Translations under genes and position numbers: made by a program
Notes under the pieces: model-generated
The model's input: only the letters and a program-made list of their open reading frames with translations
Database searches by the model: none
Told to the model about the DNA's origin: nothing
Source: Candidatus Zixiibacteriota bacterium
Lineage (GTDB): Bacteria; Zixibacteria; MSB-5A5; GN15; PGXB01
Direction: 5' to 3'
Length of the DNA: 64,000 nucleotides
Assembly: GCA_900498245.1 (NCBI GenBank)
Contig: LS998015.1
Span: 743,206-807,205, forward strand
In this document: in pieces, positions 8,296-16,474 of the stretch
Numbering within the stretch: position 1 is the first letter of the stretch
Layout of the letters: every line of letters begins with the position of its first letter

Positions 8296-10896
8296 ATGAG
8301 AATTTTTGTAACTCTCATTCTGCTTCTTGCGCTTATCAGTTTAGGCGCCTTTGCCGAGGATTTCAAAGTCGGCCCATCCTGTGTGACCTCCATGGGTCAG
8401 GAATACACCCCAAGTGAAATTATCGTAAAATTTAAGAGCAATGTGACGGCCATGAAAGCCAGTTCCGCGATCAGCGATCTGGGGGCCACCTTGATATCGA
8501 GCAACGAAGCGATCGGGTTCCACGAACTGGCGATTCCGGCGGGGAAGACGGTCGATGAGATGGTGGCGGCCTTCAGCGCCCGTCCCGATGTGGAATATGC
8601 CGAACCGAACTACATCGCCCACGCCTTCATGACCCCGAATGATCCGTATTACTCCTACCAGTGGCATTTCCCGCTGATCGGCATGTCGACGGCGTGGGAT
8701 CTGTCGACGGGAACCGGGGTCGTGGTGGCGGTTATCGACTGCGGTGTGGCTTATGAAAACTACGGTGTCTATTATCAGGCGCCGGATCTGGCCGGAACCA
8801 ACTTCGTGGCCGGATATGATTTCGTGAACAACGACACGCATCCCGACGATGACTGCGCCCATGGTACTCATGTGACGGGAACGATTGCCCAGACGACCAA
8901 TAACAGTCTCGGAGTGGCCGGAATTGCCTTCAACTGCAGTATCATGCCGGTGAAGGTGCTGGATGCTTCCGGAAACGGAACCTATACGGCAATCGCCAAC
9001 GGTATCACATTTGCGGCCGATAATGGAGCCAAGGTGATAAATATGAGCCTGGGCGGGGCCTCCGGTTCCTCGACGCTCCAGAACGCCGTGATTTATGCCT
9101 ACAATAAAGGTGTGACGATTGTCTGCGCGGCGGGTAACGCGGGGAGTTCGACCCCCCAGTATCCGGCGGCCTATACACAGTGCATATCGGTGTCGGCGGT
9201 TCGTTACGATCGGACCTATACCTATTACACGTCCTATGGTTCGACCATTGATATCTGCGCCCCCGGCGGGGATTTGAATGTCGACCAGAACGGCGACGGA
9301 TATGTTGACGGTGTTCTGCAGCAGACGCACGACGGCACCAATTACGGGACCTTCGGCTATTATTTCTACGAAGGGACCTCGATGGCCTGTCCGCATGTGG
9401 CGGGCGTAGCGGCTCTTCTGATCGCCAAGGCCGGCGGCAGCATGACCCCGGATGCGGTCCGGGCGGCCCTTCAGAATACGGCGACCGATCTGGGTGCGAC
9501 CGGCTGGGATCAGTATTATGGTTACGGTCTGGTCAATCCGACGGCGGCGCTAAATTCGATCGCCAACAATCCGCCGGTGGCGGCCTTCACCGGGACCCCT
9601 ACCTCAGGAACCTACCCCCTGACCGTGGCTTTCACGGATCAATCGACCAACTCCCCCACCAGTTGGTCATGGACATTTGGTGACGGCGGGAGTTCGACTC
9701 TGAAAAATCCATCGCATACGTACACGGCGGCCGGGACCTATACGGTTACATTGACGGCGACCAATGCGTATGGTTCGGACAGCGAAACCAAGACCGGTTA
9801 TATAACCGTGTCGGCACCGCCGACCAATCCGCCGGTAGCGGCTTTCACCGGCACGCCGACTTCGGGCACGGTGCCGTTGACGGTGGCTTTCACGGATCAG
9901 TCGACCAACGCGCCGACGAGTTGGTCGTGGACATTTGGTGACGGCGGGACTTCGACTCTGCAGAACCCGTCGCATACTTACACGACCGAAGGGACCTTTA
10001 CCGTCTCTCTGACCGCGACCAATGCTTACGGGTCGAATACTCTGACGAAGACCAATTATATAACGGCTTCCGTGGTGACTCAGCAGTGCGACGATTTCAA
10101 TGACGGCAACTACACCGGCTGGGGGAACGCCACCGGGACATGGTCGGCCTCAAGTTACTACCTTAAGGGGAACTCGACGACGGCCAATGCGAAGCTTACC
10201 TCACCGTTCGGAACATACACCACCGCCACAATTACCAGTGACATCAGGATGAATACCGGACGGACCCAGAGGAAAGCCCGGATTATCTTCGGGTATGCCG
10301 ACGCCAACAATTACCGCTATGTGGAATTTGACGATGTCAGCAATCGCGTCAATATTTGCGAGCGAATCAGCGGCAGGAATTATACCCGGGCCTATGCAAG
10401 CCGCACTTTCAGCTCCGCCACCTGGTATGCCGTGACCGTCATTGCCGCCTCGGATGGGACCGTTACGGTTAAGGTGGCCACAACGACCGTCAAGTCATAT
10501 AAATTCTCGGCGGTTAAATCCGGTTTGGTCGGAGTCGGCTACAATACCTCCAATTCCGACTTCGATAATTATTGCGTCACGTCGGTTGTCGGCGCCTCCG
10601 ACGGCTGGGTCGAAATGGATGAGAATCCGGCTCTGCCGGAGGGATTCCAGCTCAGGAATTATCCGAATCCATTCAATCCGGTGACGACGATAGAAATGAA
10701 TTTGCCGCAGGCATCGACCTGGACCATCTCCATTTACAATATCACGGGACAGAAAGTGGCCGAATACAGCGGCTACAGCGAGTCCGGCGTGACGACGGTA
10801 AATTGGGATGCCAAGGGGAATGCGTCCGGCATTTATTTCTACAAAGCGACTGCCGGAAGTCTCACGGCGACGCGGAAGATGGTTCTCTTAAAGTAG
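8296..10896 (+). CDS. secreted subtilisin-like serine protease (S8) with two PKD domains and type-IX-like C-terminal sorting domain
   Basis: The 866 residues run in order: signal peptide (1-20), a fervidolysin-like prodomain with EIIVKFKSN and VEYAEPNY (about 35-107), the S8 catalytic domain with triad D148 (VIDCGV), H189 (HGTHVTG) and S362 (GTSMACPHVAG) plus oxyanion N281, two PKD repeats (about 425-597), a concanavalin-like beta-sandwich (about 598-765), and a C-terminal domain with YPNPFNPVTTIEM, GQKVAEY, ASGIYFYKA and a final KMVLLK. This tail is of the type IX secretion/FlgD-like Ig class. It is probably a cell-surface or released protease. All catalytic residues are present. Confidence 0.93.
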   Translation: MRIFVTLILLLALISLGAFAEDFKVGPSCVTSMGQEYTPSEIIVKFKSNVTAMKASSAISDLGATLISSNEAIGFHELAIPAGKTVDEMVAAFSARPDVEYAEPNYIAHAFMTPNDPYYSYQWHFPLIGMSTAWDLSTGTGVVVAVIDCGVAYENYGVYYQAPDLAGTNFVAGYDFVNNDTHPDDDCAHGTHVTGTIAQTTNNSLGVAGIAFNCSIMPVKVLDASGNGTYTAIANGITFAADNGAKVINMSLGGASGSSTLQNAVIYAYNKGVTIVCAAGNAGSSTPQYPAAYTQCISVSAVRYDRTYTYYTSYGSTIDICAPGGDLNVDQNGDGYVDGVLQQTHDGTNYGTFGYYFYEGTSMACPHVAGVAALLIAKAGGSMTPDAVRAALQNTATDLGATGWDQYYGYGLVNPTAALNSIANNPPVAAFTGTPTSGTYPLTVAFTDQSTNSPTSWSWTFGDGGSSTLKNPSHTYTAAGTYTVTLTATNAYGSDSETKTGYITVSAPPTNPPVAAFTGTPTSGTVPLTVAFTDQSTNAPTSWSWTFGDGGTSTLQNPSHTYTTEGTFTVSLTATNAYGSNTLTKTNYITASVVTQQCDDFNDGNYTGWGNATGTWSASSYYLKGNSTTANAKLTSPFGTYTTATITSDIRMNTGRTQRKARIIFGYADANNYRYVEFDDVSNRVNICERISGRNYTRAYASRTFSSATWYAVTVIAASDGTVTVKVATTTVKSYKFSAVKSGLVGVGYNTSNSDFDNYCVTSVVGASDGWVEMDENPALPEGFQLRNYPNPFNPVTTIEMNLPQASTWTISIYNITGQKVAEYSGYSESGVTTVNWDAKGNASGIYFYKATAGSLTATRKMVLLK
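9571..10068 (+). repeat. two tandem PKD-domain repeats inside the subtilase
   Basis: Both units start PPVAAFTGTPTSGT and carry SWSWTFGDGG and NPSHTYT. They are nearly identical over about 80 residues and highly similar at DNA level, indicating recent duplication or homogenisation. Confidence 0.85.
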
Positions 10897-10917
10897 TTTC
10901 ATCTTCAAAGAAAGGAA

Positions 10918-10948
10918 AACCCCGCCCTGGCAGGCGGGGTTTTTTTTA
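10918..10948 (+). terminator. rho-independent terminator after the PKD subtilase
   Basis: The stem CCCCGCC/GGCGGGG with a 6-nt loop is followed by eight T, 22 nt after the stop codon. Confidence 0.9.
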
Positions 10949-10991
10949 TCAAAAATCTTGTAAATTCGGCCGATGAGTGTATTATTGATAT

Positions 10992-11429
10992 ATGAGTTCG
11001 CGACTGAAAATTATTCCGGTCATTATCGTGATATCGTTTCTGGTGTCTTCGGTCATCGATTGTCACAGCAACCAACAGGTTTTCACTGCCAGGCCGCAGA
11101 GGACCGTTCCGCTTGATAGTGTCAAAGACGAGGCCAGATCGAGTCGGCTTCCCGACCCAGTCGATTTCACGGTGGAATTTGAAGTTCCGGGAATGGACTC
11201 GTGTCAGGTGCGGGTGGAACTCCATAATAGCGGGACCCGGCTGGAGCGGGTACTGCTCGAGGGAGTTCTTGCGCCGGGGAAGCAGACGATTCGCTGGCCA
11301 CGGGCGACGAAAACGGGCTCCATTTTGCTGTATGGGCATTATTATTACCAGTTCGATATCTGCGGAAAAGTCACGACCCGCAGTTTTGTTTTCCGCCCGC
11401 AATTTGCAGACCCGTCCCTAAGGCGCTGA
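10992..11429 (+). CDS. small exported protein resembling a lone FlgD-like/CTD fold
   Basis: This 145-residue product has a strong N-terminal hydrophobic segment (IIPVIIVISFLVSSVI) ending in DC. The residue before Cys is Asp, so it is not a normal lipobox. The rest reads like the beta-strands of a FlgD-Ig/type-IX CTD domain: CQVRVELHNSGTRLERVL, LAPGKQTIRWPRA, then YGHYYYQFDICG in the place of the usual GVYFYRL. I do not recognise a named family. It lies just past a terminator with no evident Shine-Dalgarno, so the start is uncertain. Confidence 0.6.
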   Translation: MSSRLKIIPVIIVISFLVSSVIDCHSNQQVFTARPQRTVPLDSVKDEARSSRLPDPVDFTVEFEVPGMDSCQVRVELHNSGTRLERVLLEGVLAPGKQTIRWPRATKTGSILLYGHYYYQFDICGKVTTRSFVFRPQFADPSLRR

Positions 11430-11600
11430 AACAGGCGCTGTTTCATTCTGCAATATTCTTCATCATGCTCCTTTTGCGTCTCTGAAATTGTGCAAATTTT
11501 GATATACAAAAAGGGGCCTCTCCGCCGATAAAATAAGGGATACCAACAGGGCTAAAAAAGCAATTGAGAGGGAATTTTTTTATCTATCCAAGGAGATAAG

Positions 11601-12971
11601 ATGCCAAGCATACTTGTTATTGACGATAAAGATTCGATGCGCACCATGCTTTCGCAGACTCTCATGGAAGAAGGTTATCAGGTGGATGCGGTTGAGGACG
11701 GGAAAAAAGCGATTGATCTGGCCAAACTCAAAAATTATGACCTGGCCATTACCGATTTAAAAATGCCGGAAATGGACGGGCTGGAAGTACTTTCCACGCT
11801 GAAAGAGATAGATAACGACTTAGCGGTCATAATCATGACGGCATATGGGACGGTGGAATCGGCCGTGGAGGCGATGAAAAAAGGGGCCTTCGATTTTGTC
11901 ACCAAGCCGTTCGATACCGATCATCTGACGGTGCTGATCGAGCGGGCGCTGGAAAATCGCCGGTTGATTGCAGAGAATTCTCTTTTGCGGGAAGAACTGG
12001 CCCAGAACCTCGGTTTCAGCGAAATTATCGGCCAGAACGAAAAAATGAAAGAAGTCTCCCGTCTGATTCAGAAAGTAGCGGGATCGGACACGTCGGTTCT
12101 TCTGCTGGGCGAATCGGGAACAGGCAAAGAGCTGTTTGCGCGCGCTATCCATAACCTCTCGCCCCGCCGCGATAAACCATATGTGGCGATCAACTGCGCG
12201 GCCATACCGCATGAACTCCTGGAAAATGAGTTGTTCGGTTCTGAGAAAGGGGCCTATACCAGTTCGGTCGCCCGCAAGATGGGAAAGTTCGAGATTGCCG
12301 AAGGAGGGACGATATTCCTCGACGAAATCGGTGATATGGATATATCGCTTCAAGCGAAACTTCTCCGGGTTCTGCAGCAGAAGAGTTTCGAGCGCCTCGG
12401 GGGGACCAAATCGGTGGCGGTCAATGTCCGTGTTATCGCCGCGACCAATATGGATCTGAACGAAATGATTAAGAAGAAAGCGTTCCGCGAGGATTTGTAC
12501 TACCGTCTTTCGGTTTTTCCGATAACGATACCGCCTCTGCGGGAGCGCCCCGATGATATCCGTCCCCTGGCGGAATATTTTATCAACAAGTACTGCCGGG
12601 ATATGAAAAAGCAGGCCAAGAACATGTCGAAAGAAGCGCTGGCCCTTCTGGAACGGTATCACTGGCCGGGAAACGTTCGGGAACTGGAGAATACGATTGA
12701 GCGGGCCATAATTCTGGCCGAAAGCAAGAAGATTACCCCGGATCATCTGGCGATTCGGATTCCCAGCACCGGCGAGATTCGTCTCCGAGAAGGGGCCGGC
12801 TTGAAGGAGATTGGAGCGCACGCCCAGATGCAAGCTGAGAAGGCGGCGATACTGAGGATATTAAGTCAGGTTCGGGGGAACAAGCGGAAATGCGCCGAAA
12901 TATTAAAAATCGACTATACGACGTTGTTTGACAAAATCAAAAAATACGAGATCGATACCGGTCAGAATTGA
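11601..12971 (+). CDS. NtrC-type response regulator (REC, sigma-54 AAA+, Fis HTH) with altered GAFTGA loop
   Basis: The 456 residues form a receiver domain (acidic pair D8-D9, phospho-acceptor D52, K102), an AAA+ ATPase (Walker A GESGTGKE at 170-177, Walker B IFLDE at 238-242, FREDLYYRL arginine region) and a C-terminal Fis-type helix-turn-helix (RGNKRKCAEILKIDYTTLFD). The sigma-54 contact loop, normally GAFTGA, reads GAYTSS at 217-222. The start is fixed by AAGGAGA before ATG. No partner kinase is adjacent. Family members activate sigma-54 promoters, but the loop change makes that uncertain here. Confidence 0.93.
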   Translation: MPSILVIDDKDSMRTMLSQTLMEEGYQVDAVEDGKKAIDLAKLKNYDLAITDLKMPEMDGLEVLSTLKEIDNDLAVIIMTAYGTVESAVEAMKKGAFDFVTKPFDTDHLTVLIERALENRRLIAENSLLREELAQNLGFSEIIGQNEKMKEVSRLIQKVAGSDTSVLLLGESGTGKELFARAIHNLSPRRDKPYVAINCAAIPHELLENELFGSEKGAYTSSVARKMGKFEIAEGGTIFLDEIGDMDISLQAKLLRVLQQKSFERLGGTKSVAVNVRVIAATNMDLNEMIKKKAFREDLYYRLSVFPITIPPLRERPDDIRPLAEYFINKYCRDMKKQAKNMSKEALALLERYHWPGNVRELENTIERAIILAESKKITPDHLAIRIPSTGEIRLREGAGLKEIGAHAQMQAEKAAILRILSQVRGNKRKCAEILKIDYTTLFDKIKKYEIDTGQN

Positions 12972-13004
12972 CCGTATTCGCCCTCACTTGCTTTTTTATA
13001 GATG

Positions 13005-13042
13005 AAGCCGTCTACCTCACAATAGGCGGCTTTCTTTTTTTC
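13005..13042 (+). terminator. rho-independent terminator after the NtrC-type regulator
   Basis: The stem AGCCGTCTA/TAGGCGGCT (one G-U pair) with an 8-nt loop is followed by a T-rich tract, about 35 nt past the stop. Confidence 0.75.
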
Positions 13043-13043
13043 C

Positions 13044-13072
13044 TTGACACAAAATGGCCGGCGGCTTAGATT
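13044..13072 (+). promoter_or_regulatory. candidate sigma-70 promoter upstream of the IgGFc-binding-like gene
   Basis: TTGACA at 13044-13049 and TAGATT at 13067-13072 have exactly 17 nt between them, directly behind the preceding terminator. It would give a leader of about 230 nt. Confidence 0.5.
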
Positions 13073-13228
13073 TAAAACAAGGGAATTTCAGACATTTAAA
13101 GATACTTCACTAGAAAAGGATTCTAGACATATTTTCATGGTGCCGCCGGCGCCTCGGGATACTTCCCGTAGCGGGCGGAAACCAATAAATTTTTAAACGA
13201 TTCGGCCACCTTTGAAGGGGGTGATTGA

Positions 13229-13237
13229 TGGTATAAT
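13229..13237 (+). promoter_or_regulatory. candidate extended -10 promoter, alternative for the same gene
   Basis: TGGTATAAT combines the TGn extension with a consensus -10 hexamer, about 70 nt before the ATG at 13309. It lacks a -35 at ideal distance. The rest of the 337-nt gap between 12972 and 13308 shows only the terminator and the upstream promoter. Confidence 0.4.
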
Positions 13238-13308
13238 CTGGCCAATAATCCTCTAGTTGAAAACGAATTTTATCCGCAAAACCCTAAACCGATTATGAGG
13301 AAGAGGAT

Positions 13309-16017
13309 ATGAAAAAATTGCTAAGGACAAAGACGCTGGCCGTCTTGCTTTTGGCGGTTATTTCTCTCGGGGGGAGTCTGGCGCTGGGACAGGGGACCGA
13401 AACCCTTGATAACAAGGGGCGCGAATTTATTCTCACATTTCTGCCGAATTACACATCCGGTTCAACGGAGTTGCATTTGACCAGCGATGTCGCCACGGAC
13501 GTCACGATCGAGTGGCCGATGAATGCCCCTACTTTTACGACCACGGTGGCGGTAAATCCCGGGGCCATTACGGCGGTCACGATCCCGACGGGAGCCGAAT
13601 ATAACTGGAATACGGGGGGAGTGGCGGGCAACGCCATTCACGCTACCGCCGCACAGGAATTTGTCTGTTATCTGATTAATCGCGCCTCGGCGACATCGGA
13701 CGCGGCTCTGGGCCTTCCGGTCGACGTCATGAATACCGACTACATGGTGGTCACGAACCGGGGTTCCACGGCGCACAGCGGGGACGCCGGGCTGTTTGTG
13801 GTTGTCGCGCGAACCGATAACACGCAGGTCACCATCACGCCCTCCCACAATCTTTACGGCGGGTATGCCGCCGGGGTGCCGTTCAATATCGTCTTGAATC
13901 GGGGCCAGGGCTTTCTGGGGCAGTCGCTGGCGCATTCGGACGTAGCGGCTGATTTGACCGGCACGCAGATTGTCGCCGACAAGCCGGTGGGGATGACCAA
14001 CGGCAATTTTTGCACCAATGTCCCCCCGAATGTCTATGCCTGTGATCATATTTTTGAAGTGGCTCAGCCGGTGCAGTCCTGGGGCAAGAGAATATTTGTC
14101 CCCAATCTACCCTTACGGACGGGCGGCTCCATTTACAAGATTCTCGCCGCGGAAGACAATACCACAGTCACTCAGGACGGGGCTCCGCTGGGAGTCTTGA
14201 ACAAGGGCCAATATATCGAGACCGATTATCTGCCGGGGTATCATGTTTTTGAAGGGGACAAGGCCATTTTTGTGGTACAGTTCATGCCGAGCCAGGACAG
14301 CCCGAACGCAATAATGGGTGACCCGGCGATGGCGAATATGTCGCCCGCCGAGCAGTATCTCTGGGATTACACTTTCTCGACTGTGGGGGGAGCGCAATTC
14401 GCGCGTAACTTCCTGTCCGTAATCGCTCACAACACCGATATAACCGGGGGTACGATGACACTGGACGGCGCGCCTATTCCGGCGGCGTCATTCAACCCGA
14501 TCGCCGGTACCGATCTGTCGGCGGCGGTTATCGAACTGGCGGAGGGAACGCATTCGACGGCATCGATCCATTATCCTCACGGCATAACTGTCGAGGGGTA
14601 CAACAGCTACGATTCTTACAGTTATCCGGGCGGAGCGATGTTTATCCCGATAAATCCGATTCATGACACGATACCGCCGATATGCGAGCAGACCTCCAAC
14701 AACGGGTGCGTGGCGACGGCGACCGCAACCGATATCCATGACAACGCTTCCGGTATATTCCTGGTGCGGCTCGATCATGGAAGCGTGAATCTGGCGCTAA
14801 CCGTCACCCCGTTCGAGCAGGGTGCGTCGTCGGCCAGTTACAGTGTGACGACAATCGACAACAACCTGCCCGGAAATGGTACCGTAACGGTGATCGACGG
14901 TGAAGGGAACACCTGTGCCCTGACATATGAACTCAATTGCGGCGGGCCGATTGAGACCGGCTCGATTTTCGGTAAGGTTCTCGCCTCAGGTTCGGGACTT
15001 CAGGGAGTTCGTATCGATCTTTACACCAGCGGAGATATGTTTATCGGAAGTACCTATACCGATAATGGCGGCGATTATTCTTTCGCAGATGTCATCAATG
15101 GCGACTACTCGGTCCGGATGCAGGTTCCACTGGGATTTGCGCCGGTAACGCCGGAGACAGTGGCGGCAACGGTCGCGGGCAACCAGGTCGAAGTCAATTT
15201 CGAATTGACTTCCAGCGCCACCGGAAAAGTGAAAAATATCTGGTGGTGGAAGGCTCAGTTGGCCTATATCCGGGACGGTGCTCGTTCCGAGATTACCCGG
15301 GCCGATATCGACAATTACGGCCAGGCGATTTTCGACCATTTCTATATGAGAGGCGACGCGTACGCCATCCAGATTGAGAATGTGACCTTCGCGGCGGGGC
15401 CGCGCCCTCTGAATTATGATGATATCCTGGCGATGTTTCTCGGCCCGTATGACGGCGCGACCCAGGTTTGTGCGGCGCATGCCCTGCTCACCAATCTGCT
15501 GAATGTGGCCGCGGGCCGGCAGGGGCAACTGGCTGTGGTGAGTTACGACGGCGCCACCGCCAGCCAGGCGATAACTTATTTTGCGGGACTTTATCAGGCC
15601 GGCGGGGCCGCCAATTATTATTCGGTTCATATCAATATGCGGCGGATGCATATGATGCAGAAGATCCCGGCCGGGATAATTCCTCTGGGGACGGCGAATA
15701 TCATGTTCAAACCTGAAAGTGAAATTTCGACCTTGCCGGAGGAATTTGTTCTCTCCCAGAACAGCCCCAATCCGTTCAATCCCTCGACCGAAATCGGCTT
15801 CTATCTGCCGTCGGGGGCCAAGGTCAGCCTGGAAGTGTTCAATATTTCCGGCCAGAAGGTAACCGTTCTGGTGGATGATTATCTGCCGGCGGGGGGCCAC
15901 TCTGTTATCTGGGACGGCACCGATATCAGAGGGCAGAAGGTTGCCAGCGGCATATACTTCTACCGGCTGAACGCGGGGTCATTTGCCGATACCAAAAAGA
16001 TGATGCTTCTGAAGTAG
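13309..16017 (+). CDS. IgGFc-binding-like secreted surface protein with CarboxypepD_reg-like domain and C-terminal sorting domain
   Basis: The 902 residues begin with a signal peptide (KK, hydrophobic to about residue 27). Residues about 30-450 fit the IgGFc-binding N-terminal domain, with GREFILTFLPNY near its start and VPNLPLRTGGSIYKILAAED further on. Residues about 550-635 are a carboxypeptidase-regulatory/SdrB-like fold (GKVLASGSGLQGVRIDLY, TDNGGDYSFADVINGDYSV). A central region of unknown type follows. From about 809 comes a type-IX-like CTD with SPNPFNPSTEIGF, VASGIYFYRL and a final KKMMLLK. It is likely displayed on the cell surface; the ligand is unknown and literal IgG binding is not implied. 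Confidence 0.85.
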   Translation: MKKLLRTKTLAVLLLAVISLGGSLALGQGTETLDNKGREFILTFLPNYTSGSTELHLTSDVATDVTIEWPMNAPTFTTTVAVNPGAITAVTIPTGAEYNWNTGGVAGNAIHATAAQEFVCYLINRASATSDAALGLPVDVMNTDYMVVTNRGSTAHSGDAGLFVVVARTDNTQVTITPSHNLYGGYAAGVPFNIVLNRGQGFLGQSLAHSDVAADLTGTQIVADKPVGMTNGNFCTNVPPNVYACDHIFEVAQPVQSWGKRIFVPNLPLRTGGSIYKILAAEDNTTVTQDGAPLGVLNKGQYIETDYLPGYHVFEGDKAIFVVQFMPSQDSPNAIMGDPAMANMSPAEQYLWDYTFSTVGGAQFARNFLSVIAHNTDITGGTMTLDGAPIPAASFNPIAGTDLSAAVIELAEGTHSTASIHYPHGITVEGYNSYDSYSYPGGAMFIPINPIHDTIPPICEQTSNNGCVATATATDIHDNASGIFLVRLDHGSVNLALTVTPFEQGASSASYSVTTIDNNLPGNGTVTVIDGEGNTCALTYELNCGGPIETGSIFGKVLASGSGLQGVRIDLYTSGDMFIGSTYTDNGGDYSFADVINGDYSVRMQVPLGFAPVTPETVAATVAGNQVEVNFELTSSATGKVKNIWWWKAQLAYIRDGARSEITRADIDNYGQAIFDHFYMRGDAYAIQIENVTFAAGPRPLNYDDILAMFLGPYDGATQVCAAHALLTNLLNVAAGRQGQLAVVSYDGATASQAITYFAGLYQAGGAANYYSVHINMRRMHMMQKIPAGIIPLGTANIMFKPESEISTLPEEFVLSQNSPNPFNPSTEIGFYLPSGAKVSLEVFNISGQKVTVLVDDYLPAGGHSVIWDGTDIRGQKVASGIYFYRLNAGSFADTKKMMLLK

Positions 16018-16030
16018 AGCATTTGTCAAG

Positions 16031-16062
16031 AAGGGGCCATCACCGATGGCCCCTTATTTTAT
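16031..16062 (+). terminator. rho-independent terminator after the IgGFc-binding-like gene
   Basis: The 11-bp perfect stem AAGGGGCCATC/GATGGCCCCTT with a 3-nt loop is followed by ATTTTATTT. Confidence 0.85.
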
Positions 16063-16155
16063 TTCCGGTTCATCGTTGGCGTAAATATCGATTAAATTAA
16101 TCTACTATTGATTGCGTATATTTTCCACTACAATCAAAACTTCAAGGAGGTTGCC

Positions 16156-16452
16156 ATGATTCTGGTACGCGAGCAGTTTCAAGTCAAGTTCGGGAAAATG
16201 AAAGAGGCGCTGGGGCTGGTCAAGGAAATGGGTAAAATTATGAAGGCCCAGGGGGACGAATTCGGCCGGATCTGCACCGATCTGACCGGTTCCTTCTATA
16301 CCCTGGTTTTCGAAAGCACCTTCAGCAGCATGGGTGATTTCGACCGGCGGGAGGGGAATGTCAGCCAGAACAAGGAATGGAAAGAGTGGTATGCCAAGTT
16401 CGTGCCGCTAATCGAAAGCGGTCGCCGCGAGATTTTTACGATTGTGGAATAG
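16156..16452 (+). CDS. small dimeric alpha-beta-barrel-like protein
   Basis: This 98-residue protein starts MILVREQFQVKFGKMKEAL. The start is chosen at ATG 16156 because of the strong AAGGAGGT upstream; the frame extends further without an RBS. The pattern (strand with REQFQVKFGK, helix, strand with FYTLVFESTF, then a helix and EIFTIVE) resembles ferredoxin-like ABM/NIPSNAP-type proteins. I cannot assign a substrate. It has no partner gene: the next gene is convergent, ending 22 nt away. Confidence 0.7.
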   Translation: MILVREQFQVKFGKMKEALGLVKEMGKIMKAQGDEFGRICTDLTGSFYTLVFESTFSSMGDFDRREGNVSQNKEWKEWYAKFVPLIESGRREIFTIVE

Positions 16453-16474
16453 CGGGAATTACCAATTCGGGGCC

